Source of the DNA: Pseudomaricurvus hydrocarbonicus
GTDB lineage: Bacteria; Pseudomonadota; Gammaproteobacteria; Pseudomonadales; Cellvibrionaceae
NCBI RefSeq assembly: GCF_011602365.1
Contig: NZ_JAAONZ010000009.1
Coordinates: 112,883 to 176,882 of the forward strand
Direction: 5' to 3'
DNA: 64,000 nt
Numbering within the stretch: position 1 is the first letter of the stretch; each line of letters begins with the position of its first letter. Shown piece after piece: positions 43,955 through 53,431 of the stretch. The notes beneath the pieces are model-generated. The model was not told the DNA's origin. It saw only the letters and a program-made list of their open reading frames with translations, and made no database searches. Position numbers and translations under genes: made by a program.

Positions 43955-46114
43955 ATGATGACCATACAACAATTTTTTGCCACCTGTCCGAAAGGACTGG
44001 AAGGCCTGCTGATGACCGAGCTGCAGTCTCTGGGTTTCGATGATTTGAGAGAAACTGTCGCAGGAGTCTACTTCTCAGCCAGTTTGAAGGGGGCGTATCG
44101 TGCCTGCCTCTGGTCCCGCATTGCGAACAAAATCTTCCTACCGTTGGGGCGATTTGAAGTGAATAGCGCAGAGGATCTGTACGATGCCGCCCGCAGCATT
44201 GATTGGCAGCAGCACATGCTGCCGACCGGAACGCTGCTGGTTGACTTTACCGGTTCCAGCAATGTGATCCGCAACACCCAATTTGGTGCGGTGAAGGTGA
44301 AGGATGCGGTAGTGGATGGCTTTCGCGAAAGTGCCGGAGCGCGTCCCAGTGTGACCAAACAGGATCCGGACTTGCGCATTAACGCGCGTCTGAACCGCGG
44401 GCATGTCACGTTGAGCATTGACCTCTGTGGCGACAGTTTGCACCGGCGTGGGTACCGCACCAAGCAGGGCGCCGCGCCCTTAAAAGAAAACCTCGCCGCG
44501 GCTTTGCTGATGCGCGCCGGCTGGCTGGAAATAGCCGGGCAGGGGGGCGCCTTGATCGACCCCATGTGTGGTTCGGGGACCATTTTGATTGAGGCGGCCA
44601 TGATGGCACTGGATATCGCACCGGGCCTGGACCGCGCCGGTTTTGGTTTTGAGCGCTGGTTGAATCACGATGCAGAGGCCTGGGCCGAGCTTCGGCACGA
44701 GGCTCAGAGCCGCTACCGAGAAGGGTTAACGCGCGATATCCCTGAAATCCGTGGCTACGACGCCGATCGTAAGGTGTTGTTTGCGGCGGAATCCAACATC
44801 AGTCTGGCGGGCCTGGACGACTTCGTTCGCGTGGTCTGCAAGCCGTTGAGTGAGTGGGTCAGGCCCACCCATAAGGCGCTTGACTGTGGTCTGATCCTGA
44901 CCAACCCTCCCTATGGTGAGCGGCTGGGGGAGCAGGAGGCCCTGAAGGGCTTGTACCGCCAATTGGGGGACAAGTGCCGGGAGCATTTCGAGGGTTGGAA
45001 GCTGGGGGTCTTTACCGGTAATCCCGACCTGGGCAAGAGCCTGGGGTTGCGTGCCAACAAACGCTACAAGTTATTCAATGGCTCCTTACCGAGTGAGCTG
45101 CTGCTCATCAATGTTGAGCCTTCCCAGTACGTCAATGCCCCACCGGCAGAACTGAATAAGCCCAAGCCCTTGTCGCCGGGGGCCGAAATGCTGGCCAATC
45201 GCTTGCGCAAGAACCTTAAGCAGTTGTCCAAATGGGTGAAAAACAACGAGATCAGTTGCTATCGGCTCTACGATGCCGATATGCCAGAGTATTCCGCCGC
45301 CATTGATATCTACGGCGATTATGTCCATGTACAGGAGTACGCTGCTCCAAAGAGCGTGGATGAAGAGAAGGCCATTGCCCGCTTTGAAGAGATTCAGGCG
45401 GCGGTGCCGGCTGCTTTGGGCGTTGATCACGAGCATATAAGCTTTAAGCAGCGCCGCCGCAATCGCGGTAAAGACCAATACCAGCGACAATCGGAGCAGC
45501 GGCATCCGCTCATTGCGGTGAAAGAAGGGCCGGCAACGCTGTTGGTGAACCTTTGGGAGTACCTGGATACGGGCCTGTTTCTGGACCACCGACCCGTGCG
45601 CCAGCGTATTGCTCAGATGGCCCGAGGGAAGCGCTTCCTGAATCTGTTTTGTTATACCGCGACGGCCACCGTTCACGCGGGTCTCGGGGGCGCCAGAGAG
45701 TCTGTCAGTGTCGATATGTCCAACACTTACCTGAAGTGGGCAGAAAAGAATTTTGAGGCCAATAATCTGTCGACCGCGAAGCATCAACTGGTACAGGGGG
45801 ATTGTTTGCAGTGGCTGCAGGATTGTCGCGAAGGCTTTGACCTGATCATGCTGGATCCGCCCAGTTTCTCCAACTCCAAGCGGATGGAGGGAGTCCTGGA
45901 TATTCAGCGCGATCATGTCGCCATGATTGATCGGTGTATGGAAATCCTGCTGCCCGGAGGTTGCCTGGTGTTTTCAAACAACCTGCGCAGCTTCAAGCTC
46001 GACGACGAGATTGGGGCTCGCTATGCGGTGGAAAACATCACCCAGCAGACACTGGACCCGGATTTCAAGCGCAACGCCAGGATTCATCAATGCTGGTTGA
46101 TTCGGGCTGTCTGA
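43955..46114 (+). CDS. rlmL: Bifunctional 23S rRNA methyltransferase RlmKL (m2G2445 / m7G2069)
   Basis: A 719-residue protein from the ATG at 43955 (a second ATG follows at once; GAAGGG upstream). The N-terminal THUMP domain starts FFATCPKGLEGLLMTELQ. The RlmL methyltransferase domain has IDPMCGSGTILIEAAMMAL and the NPPYGERLG catalytic motif. The C-terminal RlmK methyltransferase domain has FLNLFCYTATATVHAG and DLIMLDPPSFSNSKRM. Both SAM-binding units look intact, so it should make both 23S modifications near the peptidyl-transferase region. An in-frame upstream ATG at 43901 would add 18 non-homologous-looking residues and was not used. Confidence 0.96.
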   Translation: MMTIQQFFATCPKGLEGLLMTELQSLGFDDLRETVAGVYFSASLKGAYRACLWSRIANKIFLPLGRFEVNSAEDLYDAARSIDWQQHMLPTGTLLVDFTGSSNVIRNTQFGAVKVKDAVVDGFRESAGARPSVTKQDPDLRINARLNRGHVTLSIDLCGDSLHRRGYRTKQGAAPLKENLAAALLMRAGWLEIAGQGGALIDPMCGSGTILIEAAMMALDIAPGLDRAGFGFERWLNHDAEAWAELRHEAQSRYREGLTRDIPEIRGYDADRKVLFAAESNISLAGLDDFVRVVCKPLSEWVRPTHKALDCGLILTNPPYGERLGEQEALKGLYRQLGDKCREHFEGWKLGVFTGNPDLGKSLGLRANKRYKLFNGSLPSELLLINVEPSQYVNAPPAELNKPKPLSPGAEMLANRLRKNLKQLSKWVKNNEISCYRLYDADMPEYSAAIDIYGDYVHVQEYAAPKSVDEEKAIARFEEIQAAVPAALGVDHEHISFKQRRRNRGKDQYQRQSEQRHPLIAVKEGPATLLVNLWEYLDTGLFLDHRPVRQRIAQMARGKRFLNLFCYTATATVHAGLGGARESVSVDMSNTYLKWAEKNFEANNLSTAKHQLVQGDCLQWLQDCREGFDLIMLDPPSFSNSKRMEGVLDIQRDHVAMIDRCMEILLPGGCLVFSNNLRSFKLDDEIGARYAVENITQQTLDPDFKRNARIHQCWLIRAV

Positions 46115-46256
46115 TGGGGTGCTTGCGGGGCGTGCCCCGGTCGCAACACGTCTTATGCCGGTCCGCCAGGGAGTGCCTTGTCGAGTCGCGGGTTTCCTGA
46201 GACCATAGGCGATTGTTTAACGCCTGTTTTTATTTGTCAGCATTAGTGATGTAGCC

Positions 46257-48260
46257 ATGAGTAAGCCCTTTACCGTTTCCAGTCCATTCAAGCCTTCCGG
46301 AGATCAACCAGCGGCCATCAAGGGGCTGGTGACAGGAATTGAGGCCGGCTTGGCGCACCAAACATTGTTGGGAGTGACGGGCTCAGGCAAGACCTTCACC
46401 ATTGCCAATGTGATTGAACAGGTGCAGCGGCCGACCATGATCATGGCGCCCAATAAAACCCTGGCGGCCCAGCTGTACGGTGAGTTCAAAGAATTCTTTC
46501 CCAACAACGCGGTGGAGTATTTTGTCTCCTACTACGATTACTACCAGCCCGAGGCGTACGTGCCCTCATCCGATACCTTCATCGAGAAGGATGCTTCGGT
46601 CAATGAGCACATTGAGCAGATGCGCTTGTCGGCGACCAAAGCCCTCATGGAGCGCAAAGACGCCATTGTAGTGGCCACGGTTTCAGCCATTTACGGCTTG
46701 GGAGACCCGGATTCCTATTTGAAAATGGTGCTGCATCTCGTGCGCGGTGATCACATTGACCAACGTGAAATCGTGAGACGTCTGGCGGAACTGCAGTACA
46801 CTCGCAATGATGTGGATTTTCACCGAGCAACCTATCGGGTGCGCGGGGATGTGATTGACATCTTTCCCGCGGACTCGGATCACCTGGCGTTGCGGATAGA
46901 ATTGTTTGATGACGAAATTGAGCAGCTGTCTCTATTTGATCCCTTGACCGGCGAAGTGACGCAACGCCTGTCGCGTTTCACGGTGTACCCCAAATCCCAC
47001 TATGTGACCCCGCGGCAAACCATCGTGGATGCCATTGACGACATCAAGGAAGAACTGAAAGAGCGCCTGCAGCAGCTGCGTGATAACGACAAATTAGTCG
47101 AAGCGCAGCGGCTGGAACAGCGGGTCAAGTACGACGTTGAGATGATGCAGGAGCTGGGGTATTGCACCGGCATTGAAAACTACTCCCGCTACCTGTCCGG
47201 TCGACCGGCCGGTGAGGCGCCACCGACGTTATTTGATTACTTGCCCGAGGATGCTCTGCTGGTGATTGATGAGTCCCATGTAGGGGTTCCTCAGATCGGC
47301 GGTATGTACAAGGGGGATCGCTCCCGCAAAGAAACACTGGTGGAATACGGTTTTCGCCTGCCATCGGCGCTGGATAATCGCCCCATGCGTTTCGACGAGT
47401 GGGAGCGGCAGGCTCCGCAGATGATTTTTGTGTCAGCCACGCCCGGCAACTACGAAGCTGAGCACGCCGGACAGACGGTGGAGCAGGTGGTGCGACCGAC
47501 CGGTTTGGTTGACCCGGAAGTCGAAGTGCGCCCTGCGGGTACCCAGGTGGATGATGCCCTGTCGGAGATTCACAAGCGAGTGACAAAGGATGAGCGGGTA
47601 CTGATCACCGTGTTAACCAAACGCATGGCGGAGGACTTGACGGATTACCTGCAGGAACATGGTGTGCGGGTGCGTTATCTGCACTCGGATATTGATACGG
47701 TAGAGCGCGTCGAGATCATCCGGGATTTGCGTTTGGGGGAGTTCGATGTGCTGGTCGGCATTAACCTGTTGAGGGAAGGGCTGGACATGCCTGAAGTGTC
47801 GCTGGTGGCGATCTTTGATGCCGACAAAGAGGGGTTTCTGCGCTCTGATCGCTCATTGATTCAGACCATTGGCCGTGCGGCCCGCAACGTCAACGGTAAA
47901 GCCATACTCTACGCGGATAAGATCACCGGCTCCATGCGTCGCTCCATTGATGAGACGGAGCGACGTCGGGCCAAACAGGTGGCTCACAATGAGAAGCACG
48001 GTATAACCCCTCAGGGCATACGCAAAAACGTTACCGATATCATGGAAGGTACTTATGTGCCTGGCGCCAGAGCGCAACGCAACAGCCGCAAGGCGGCTGA
48101 AAAGCAGGGCAAATATGAAGCGGAACTGGCCACCGGGGATGTTTGGAAGCATGTGGCGACTCTGGAAGAAGCAATGTTCCAGGCCGCCAAAAACCTCGAG
48201 TTTGAAGAAGCGGCAAGATTGCGGGATCAAATCAGCCGCTTAAAAGCCTCGCAAGCCTGA
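46257..48260 (+). CDS. uvrB: Excinuclease ABC subunit B
   Basis: A 667-residue protein, standard UvrB length. Walker A is [16 protein letters not shown] (residue about 36-51), and the beta-hairpin region is [21 protein letters not shown], where the tyrosines clamp [24 protein letters not shown] is motif II, and [17 protein letters not shown] is motif VI. The C-terminal UVR coiled-coil ([18 protein letters not shown]) binds UvrC. It loads onto damaged DNA with UvrA in nucleotide excision repair. I found no canonical LexA box in the 142 bases upstream. Confidence 0.98.
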   Translation: MSKPFTVSSPFKPSGDQPAAIKGLVTGIEAGLAHQTLLGVTGSGKTFTIANVIEQVQRPTMIMAPNKTLAAQLYGEFKEFFPNNAVEYFVSYYDYYQPEAYVPSSDTFIEKDASVNEHIEQMRLSATKALMERKDAIVVATVSAIYGLGDPDSYLKMVLHLVRGDHIDQREIVRRLAELQYTRNDVDFHRATYRVRGDVIDIFPADSDHLALRIELFDDEIEQLSLFDPLTGEVTQRLSRFTVYPKSHYVTPRQTIVDAIDDIKEELKERLQQLRDNDKLVEAQRLEQRVKYDVEMMQELGYCTGIENYSRYLSGRPAGEAPPTLFDYLPEDALLVIDESHVGVPQIGGMYKGDRSRKETLVEYGFRLPSALDNRPMRFDEWERQAPQMIFVSATPGNYEAEHAGQTVEQVVRPTGLVDPEVEVRPAGTQVDDALSEIHKRVTKDERVLITVLTKRMAEDLTDYLQEHGVRVRYLHSDIDTVERVEIIRDLRLGEFDVLVGINLLREGLDMPEVSLVAIFDADKEGFLRSDRSLIQTIGRAARNVNGKAILYADKITGSMRRSIDETERRRAKQVAHNEKHGITPQGIRKNVTDIMEGTYVPGARAQRNSRKAAEKQGKYEAELATGDVWKHVATLEEAMFQAAKNLEFEEAARLRDQISRLKASQA

Positions 48261-48312
48261 CGCAGACCTGGCAGGCCCCCCACGCTTGGAGCTTTAGCGC
48301 ATTGCCTGAAGG

Positions 48313-50676
48313 CTAATACAGGTCCACCACAACCCGGAAGCCCACGTCGCTGTAACCGATGTCAGGGTTTCTTTTGTCGCGGATGAAATTGGCGGTGTCG
48401 GTGTCACTGCTTCGCATTGATCCTCCACGAACACTTCTCATGCTGCAATTGTTTTGCTCGACAGCGCTGCCATCTTTGGGGGCGCCGAGGTAGTGATCCT
48501 GGTAGCAGTCCTCTACCCATTCTGCGACATTTCCCGAGGTGTCAAAAATCTTGAAGGGGTTACTGGGAAAGGTGCCGACCGGGGCTGTTTTCGAGCGGAA
48601 GAAATTGCTGAAATCACTTTCACAGCCGCGCCGACAGTTGGCTTTTTTCGCGCTGCTGCCTTGCCACCAGAAATTGCCTTTGGTGCCAGCGCGAGCAAAG
48701 TATTCCCACTCGGCTTCGGTGGGTAAGCGGTATTTGCGGTCGGTGGTTTTACGCAGCCAGGCCACATAATCCTTGGCGTCCTGCCAGCTGACGTTGATCA
48801 CGGGACGACTGCCTTTGCCCCAGCGGTTGCTGTCCGGTAACGGGCGCTTGGTGGCCTTGGCAAAGTGCTCAAAATCCGCAAAGGTTATTTCATACTGACT
48901 GACCGCAAACGGGTTTTTTAACCGCACCTGGTGGGTCGGGGAGGCGGTGCTGTTGCCGGCGTCGCCCATGGTGAAGCGACCGGCCGGCACGATCACCATG
49001 GAGGGGCCCTTGCGGCCTCCGGCCAGCTCGTTGTAAAAGGTGGCACCGGGTACCGGGATCTTGCGCAGGGACACCGTCAGCTCTGTGTCATCTTTATCCA
49101 GCTCAATCCATTCGCGGTAAGTGTCGTAACCATTGCTGGTGACCTCAATGTGATAGCGGCCGGGGAGCAGGGGAATGCCTGGATAGTAAGGCTCCCGAAT
49201 GTTTAATATCCGCACTTTGGCGTCGATAGGGGAGGCATTAACCGACAGTTCACGGCGAGGCGGTGGCGGTGTCACCGGTGGGGTCATGGAGGGCGTGGTC
49301 GGGACAATGACTTCCTCCAGAACCGTCTCATCTCCAGCCGTGACCTCAATGGCTTCGGCAGCGTCATCGGCCAGCGCGGGTGTGTCGGCGACGCTGGTTT
49401 CTGGTTCGGGGGGCTGCGAGCTCTGGAGCACGGAGTTCACCAGGTCATTGGTAACATCAGACGCTTTGACAACCGCTTCTGGTATCGACGCTTTGAAGGG
49501 GACGTCAAAGCGACTGATGGCCATGCTCAGGGCAACCCAGATCAGACTCAGAATGACGGCGAGCGACAAGCCGCGCATGGCGGTGCCCAGCCGACGGCTT
49601 GGCAAGGTTTGATAATGAGCGGCTTTTTGTATTCTGGTCGAGACGATCGTGGCACGATTGTCTTCAGCAGTATCGGCGCTGGTTCGTATCTCGGTTACCG
49701 TCACTTTCGGGTGCCGGTAAATACCGCGCCTGGGGGTCCAGCGCCAACTGAATACCCAGTGCCCAAACGCTTGCACCTGACTGCTGATGGCGGCGAAACT
49801 GGTTAAGATCAACGCTTTCAACAGAGACAGGATCTGAATGGTGTTTGGATCCGTTTCGGTCAGATAACGAGGGTTGGTGTTATTGCGGGTCCCCTGCAAA
49901 GTCTGGATCGATTCGACCACTTCTCGCCCGCGCTGGAAGCGATCGTCCGGCTCCTTGGCGAGCAGCTTGTTCAGCAGCGGTTGGAACAGACTGTACTGAC
50001 CTGGAAGCTTTGGTATCGGCGCCGTTAAATGCTTGATGGCAATGGCGATGGCTTCTTCCGCTTGATAGGGAACGCTGCCGGTCAGCATTTCGTAAAAAAC
50101 CACACCCAGGCTGTACAGGTCAGACCGTCCATCAATCGGTTTGCCACGGGCTTGCTCGGGGCTCATATAGTGCGGGGTGCCCACCACGGTGCCGGCATTG
50201 GTCATGCGCGAAGCGGTGCTTACTGTTTTGGCCACACCAAAATCGGACAGGACCGCAGTGTCATCCTCCCGGAACAGAATGTTTTCGGGTTTGATGTCCC
50301 TGTGGATATAGCCTTTTTCGTGGGCGTGGTCCAGGGCGTTGGCAATTTCCTCGGTGATTCTCAAGGCTTCATTGGCACTCAGGCCCTGAGACATTTTGTC
50401 GTGCGCAGAGCCACCGGCCAGGTAGTCCATGGCAATGTAGTTGAGGTTTTTAAAGCGACCGATGTCGTAAATAGAAACGATGTTCGGGTGTGACAGCTGG
50501 CCAACAATATTGGCTTCGCGCTGAAATCGCTCACTGAACACCGGGTCTGCGTTGAGTGCCGGAGACATGACTTTCAAGGCGACTTCACGGCCCACACTGA
50601 GTTGAATGGCCAGGTAGACTGTGGACATGCCGCCTTGATTGATTTTCCGAATTATTCGGTAGCCGGGGATTTGCAT
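48313..50676 (-). CDS. Hanks-type Ser/Thr kinase with PEGA-like and formylglycine-enzyme-like domains
   Basis: A 787-residue protein. The kinase domain (residues 1-265) keeps the key residues: VALKVM (Lys35), HRDIKPEN (catalytic Asp127), SDFG (Asp145) and the SPEQARG activation segment. A membrane helix at about 366-387 (AMRGLSLAVILSLIWVALSMAI) is followed by a Thr/Pro linker and a PEGA-like beta domain (about 475-545). A C-terminal FGE-sulfatase/SUMF1 domain (about 550-787) contains MVIVPAGRFTMG, YRLPTEAEWEYFARAGT and RSVRGGS. The layout resembles PpkA-like kinases with an extracytoplasmic sensor or accessory domain. It is 17 bases downstream of a PP2C phosphatase gene, and an FHA gene is divergent, forming a phospho-signalling set. 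No secretion-system genes are in the window. Confidence 0.93.
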   Translation of the reverse strand: MQIPGYRIIRKINQGGMSTVYLAIQLSVGREVALKVMSPALNADPVFSERFQREANIVGQLSHPNIVSIYDIGRFKNLNYIAMDYLAGGSAHDKMSQGLSANEALRITEEIANALDHAHEKGYIHRDIKPENILFREDDTAVLSDFGVAKTVSTASRMTNAGTVVGTPHYMSPEQARGKPIDGRSDLYSLGVVFYEMLTGSVPYQAEEAIAIAIKHLTAPIPKLPGQYSLFQPLLNKLLAKEPDDRFQRGREVVESIQTLQGTRNNTNPRYLTETDPNTIQILSLLKALILTSFAAISSQVQAFGHWVFSWRWTPRRGIYRHPKVTVTEIRTSADTAEDNRATIVSTRIQKAAHYQTLPSRRLGTAMRGLSLAVILSLIWVALSMAISRFDVPFKASIPEAVVKASDVTNDLVNSVLQSSQPPEPETSVADTPALADDAAEAIEVTAGDETVLEEVIVPTTPSMTPPVTPPPPRRELSVNASPIDAKVRILNIREPYYPGIPLLPGRYHIEVTSNGYDTYREWIELDKDDTELTVSLRKIPVPGATFYNELAGGRKGPSMVIVPAGRFTMGDAGNSTASPTHQVRLKNPFAVSQYEITFADFEHFAKATKRPLPDSNRWGKGSRPVINVSWQDAKDYVAWLRKTTDRKYRLPTEAEWEYFARAGTKGNFWWQGSSAKKANCRRGCESDFSNFFRSKTAPVGTFPSNPFKIFDTSGNVAEWVEDCYQDHYLGAPKDGSAVEQNNCSMRSVRGGSMRSSDTDTANFIRDKRNPDIGYSDVGFRVVVDLY

Positions 50677-50693
50677 TAACGTATTATCCTGAC

Positions 50694-51545
50694 CTACCGT
50701 ATTGTCCAGTAGCCAATGAGTAAGGCGCTAAACAACGCCAAACCATAGAGGCTGAAATCTAACCAGTCGTGGCCTGTGACCCGCGGTAACCAATCGCGCA
50801 ACTTATACAGGGGGCTGCGGGCAAACAGCGGGGACTCAATCACCTGAATGGTGATGTTGTCGTGACCACCGTTGTCCAGCGCCTGATTAAGGAGAGCTTG
50901 CGAGGCCTCTTTAGGGGTGCGAGCCTGGCAGAGGATTTGAGCCATCGTGCTGTTGTCTACTTCATCGGTCAGGCCGTCACTGCAGAGAATGATCCACTGC
51001 TGTTTTTGCCATTGTCCGCGCACGGTATCGACTTTGATGTGGGGTGTTTCCAGTGAGCCAATACATTGGGTAATGATGTTTTTGTCCGGGTGGTGATCGA
51101 CCTCTTCGGAGGAGATGGCTCCGGAAGCGAGCAGCATTTGTACGTAGGAGTGATCGACCGTGAGCTGCTCTAGGCGTCCGCCATCACGCTCTTCTGTCCA
51201 CAGGTAAGCGCGGCTGTCCCCCACCCAGGACACCTGGTAATCGCTGTCATCAGTGTTCAGGGCAACCACGGTTGACCCCATTCCGGAGGCCCCTTCACCG
51301 GTGGTGGAGGCTTTGATGACCGCTTTGTGTGAACTGTGGATGGCATCTTCCAACGACCGTCCGCGAATAGAGGATTCCGCCAGTGTTCGCTTTACAATCG
51401 CACTGGCCACTTCACCGGCTTCATGGCCACCCATGCCGTCGGCCACTGCCCACAGGCCTTTTTCGGGATTACTGAGGTAGCAGTCCTCATTGTTATCCCG
51501 GTATAGTCCCTTATCTGTTACCGAGTGGGATTGTAATGGCGGCAT
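50694..51545 (-). CDS. PP2C-type Ser/Thr protein phosphatase
   Basis: A 283-residue protein with PP2C motifs: GLYRDNNEDCYL, VADGMGGHEAGEVAS (metal-binding Asp), SWVGDSRAYLW, IILCSDGLTDEVDN and GGHDNITIQVIE. A C-terminal membrane helix (FSLYGLALFSALLIGYW) anchors it with the catalytic domain in the cytoplasm. Membrane anchoring next to a membrane kinase suggests it reverses that kinase's phosphorylation. It is the first gene of the phosphatase-kinase operon. The related Stp1/PppA type is usually soluble, so the tail is a distinguishing feature. Confidence 0.94.
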   Translation of the reverse strand: MPPLQSHSVTDKGLYRDNNEDCYLSNPEKGLWAVADGMGGHEAGEVASAIVKRTLAESSIRGRSLEDAIHSSHKAVIKASTTGEGASGMGSTVVALNTDDSDYQVSWVGDSRAYLWTEERDGGRLEQLTVDHSYVQMLLASGAISSEEVDHHPDKNIITQCIGSLETPHIKVDTVRGQWQKQQWIILCSDGLTDEVDNSTMAQILCQARTPKEASQALLNQALDNGGHDNITIQVIESPLFARSPLYKLRDWLPRVTGHDWLDFSLYGLALFSALLIGYWTIR

Positions 51546-51844
51546 AAAATCTCAGTCCGTAGGATCTTTCTGATTTTCTTCATTGTTGGTGGCGCAGTAA
51601 CCCGATTTTGGAAACCCTGTTGCTCAGTCAACTCGATCGATAGCTGTTTTGTAACACTATAGCTGTCAAAACATTGTACATGAGGACGTTTTCAGTCACA
51701 TCCGCTGTAGGGAACCCTGTTGCTTAACTGTGCTCTTTGTCATCCGCCTTCTGCAGAAGGATACTGGCTTAAGCGGCTAACTCTTCTCTGGTATACCCAG
51801 GCCGAGATCATCTTTACCTTCTTAAAACCTGCCTCAATTGTCAA

Positions 51845-51857
51845 TTGCATCATGCAA
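51845..51857. promoter_or_regulatory. Palindrome TTGCAT-C-ATGCAA upstream of FHA gene
   Basis: Perfect 13-base odd palindrome, 129 bases before the FHA start. Candidate operator. Confidence 0.35.
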
Positions 51858-51891
51858 AAGCTAATACTAATGCTAAATCCTATAGAATAAA

Positions 51892-51905
51892 GTGAAATAT
51901 TTCAC
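51892..51905. promoter_or_regulatory. Palindrome GTGAAATATTTCAC upstream of FHA gene
   Basis: Perfect 14-base palindrome just downstream of an AT-rich TATAGAAT stretch (51881-51888), 81 bases before the FHA start. Its position relative to the possible promoter suits a repressor site. Confidence 0.4.
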
Positions 51906-51933
51906 CTAAGCTATTGATCGGATAGAGGCTTTT

Positions 51934-51978
51934 ATGCATTATCAAAGCAATTTTTCAGGACAGATGATTAGGGAATAA
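51934..51978 (+). CDS. Short upstream open reading frame before FHA gene
   Basis: A 14-codon frame (MHYQSNFSGQMIRE) with a strong AGAGG ribosome-binding site five bases upstream. Its TAA ends seven bases before the FHA ATG, so ribosomes could re-initiate there. It may be a leader peptide or a coupling device. Coding status is unproven. Confidence 0.35.
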   Translation: MHYQSNFSGQMIRE

Positions 51979-51985
51979 GCCGTTT

Positions 51986-52912
51986 ATGCTCAAACTCCGC
52001 TTCACAAATAACAAGCAAAATGCGGTGTGGCTTGTTGAGCCTAAAGTCGTTATTGGCCGAAATACGGCCTGCGATCTGGTGGTTGATCACCCTGAGATTG
52101 ATCCGAAACACGCAGAAATTCGCGTGAATCATGAACAACTGCACTTGGTGTTATTGGCCGAAAGCGGCAATACCTTGCTGAACGGAAGAGTTGTACCTGT
52201 GCGCAAACTGGTGCCGCTTAAAGCCAGGGATATTATACGCCTGGCGGATTCAGAACTGGAGGTCATCGATCCTAAGCAGGAGGCGAGGGCTGCTCCGACG
52301 ATCCCGCGACAAGCGGAAAGTACCGGGTGGGCCTTAAAAGCCAACCATCCGTCGCTTTCCAGTCGAGTTTTTCCCCTGCTTGAGGTCAATCTGGTGGGGC
52401 GCTCAAGTGAATGTGACATCACCCTGGGCGCAGCACACTTGTCGCGCCGACATGCAGAATTGATTGTCAAAGACGGTTTGCTTTACGTCAAAGATCTGGG
52501 GTCTTCCAATGGCACCTTTGTCAATGGCAAGCAGGTGGATCATGCGAGGATCAAGCGCGGTGATGATTTGCGTTTTGATACTCTCAGTTTTGGCGTCATT
52601 GGTCCAACCGATGACTTGGACAAGACAACGCTGAGGGTTGTATCGCACAAAAACCCACCGGCGGCATCCTCAAAAACGCTGTCCAGCGCTGTTTCCGGTC
52701 ATGACAGCATGCTCTCAGGCCGAGCCGGCGCCAAGCCTCAACAGGCTGAAGCGGGCAATTGTGCTCGTCGTCCGCGTCCGGTTTCCAGTGCTGGCGTAGA
52801 GTCGATAGAGCCAACACCTCAGGCAGCTGGACGTGGTAGCCTTATTGGTGCCGCGCTTCTTATCTTAATTGCCGGGGGCGGCTTCCTGGTTTGGCAAAGC
52901 GGCTTAATCTGA
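51986..52912 (+). CDS. Tandem FHA-domain membrane protein
   Basis: A 308-residue protein with two FHA domains. The first (about residues 2-90) has VVIGRNTACDLVVDHPEIDPKHAEI. The second (about 115-200) has VGRSSECDITLGAAHLSRRHAEL and DLGSSNGTFVNG, holding the Gly-Arg, Ser-x-x-His and Asn-Gly phosphothreonine-binding residues. A polar linker and a C-terminal membrane helix (GSLIGAALLILIAGGGFLVW) follow, leaving the FHA domains in the cytoplasm. It lies divergent from the kinase/phosphatase operon and probably reads the kinase's phospho-threonine marks. The first FHA copy lacks the second-domain Ser-Ser-Asn-Gly loop and may not bind phosphate. Confidence 0.92.
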   Translation: MLKLRFTNNKQNAVWLVEPKVVIGRNTACDLVVDHPEIDPKHAEIRVNHEQLHLVLLAESGNTLLNGRVVPVRKLVPLKARDIIRLADSELEVIDPKQEARAAPTIPRQAESTGWALKANHPSLSSRVFPLLEVNLVGRSSECDITLGAAHLSRRHAELIVKDGLLYVKDLGSSNGTFVNGKQVDHARIKRGDDLRFDTLSFGVIGPTDDLDKTTLRVVSHKNPPAASSKTLSSAVSGHDSMLSGRAGAKPQQAEAGNCARRPRPVSSAGVESIEPTPQAAGRGSLIGAALLILIAGGGFLVWQSGLI

Positions 52913-52959
52913 TTTCCAGGCTGCTGATACAACGGTTAACGTGACGGCTTGCTGCAGAC

Positions 52960-53208
52960 ATGAAAACACTTTATTTGTACACCACCCTGGGGTGTCATCT
53001 TTGCGAGCAGGCAAAAGCACTTTCCTGGCCGGTATTGGAACATTATGGATACCGACTGCAGGAAGTCGAAATTGCTGATGATGATGATTTGATGGCTTGC
53101 TACGGGGTTCGCATTCCGGTCGTCCGGCGTGAAGGCCTCGAACAGGATTTGGGGTGGCCTTTTAGTCAGGAAGAGCTTGCGCTTTACCTGTCAGCTGGCA
53201 ACGATTAG
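52960..53208 (+). CDS. Glutaredoxin-family (DUF836-like) protein
   Basis: An 82-residue thioredoxin-fold protein with a CxxC active site (Cys12-His-Leu-Cys15 in TTLGCHLCEQAK), a cis-Pro in RIPVVRREG and the short length of the DUF836/glutaredoxin-like family. A thiol-disulfide role is likely, substrate unknown. It starts 47 bases after the FHA stop and may be on the same transcript. Confidence 0.88.
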   Translation: MKTLYLYTTLGCHLCEQAKALSWPVLEHYGYRLQEVEIADDDDLMACYGVRIPVVRREGLEQDLGWPFSQEELALYLSAGND

Positions 53209-53253
53209 TTTTATCCGTTCAGGGTGGGTTTGCCCACCACAGCCAAGCTGGCT

Positions 53254-53311
53254 TATTGCTTCATCGACAACCTGTTACTTCGTTTACACCCTATTGCCTC
53301 ATTGACAACCT
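53254..53311. repeat. 20-bp direct repeat in intergenic DNA
   Basis: TATTGCTTCATCGACAACCT (53254-53273) and TATTGCCTCATTGACAACCT (53292-53311), two mismatches. A GGTGGG/CCCACC hairpin precedes them at 53223-53238, just after the glutaredoxin-like gene. Confidence 0.6.
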
Positions 53312-53431
53312 ACAGCAACAGAAGCCTGCATGTGCTGGTCTTCAGGCGGTGCATGCTTAAGGGCCCTCGACCGCTCCCTGTGGCCGCTCTGAGCCTTCTA
53401 AATTGTTATTCCCCGTTGCTGAGATCTCGCC

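Larger units (their letters stand above)
51546..51985. other. Divergent regulatory region of phosphatase/kinase operon and FHA gene
   Basis: 440 bases. On the FHA side it contains a direct TCAATTG repeat (about 51834-51847), a TTGCAT-C-ATGCAA palindrome, a GTGAAATATTTCAC palindrome and a short upstream open frame (the last three listed separately). On the phosphatase side I see no further structure. Confidence 0.5.

Noticed and set aside
45086..45916. 276-codon frame antisense to rlmL
   Set aside because: Shadow of the conserved methyltransferase gene; composition is that of reversed codons.
46207..46230. AGGCG/CGCCT hairpin with T-run after rlmL
   Set aside because: Only five base pairs with a nine-base loop; too weak to call a terminator with confidence.
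46224..46240. Possible LexA box before uvrB (CTG ... CAG)
   Set aside because: The spacing is 11 bases rather than 10 and the interior does not follow the TATATA-like pattern, so it is not a credible SOS box.
48313..52912. Type VI secretion locus
   Set aside because: The kinase, phosphatase and FHA genes suggest it, but no sheath, tube, baseplate or membrane-complex genes are present.
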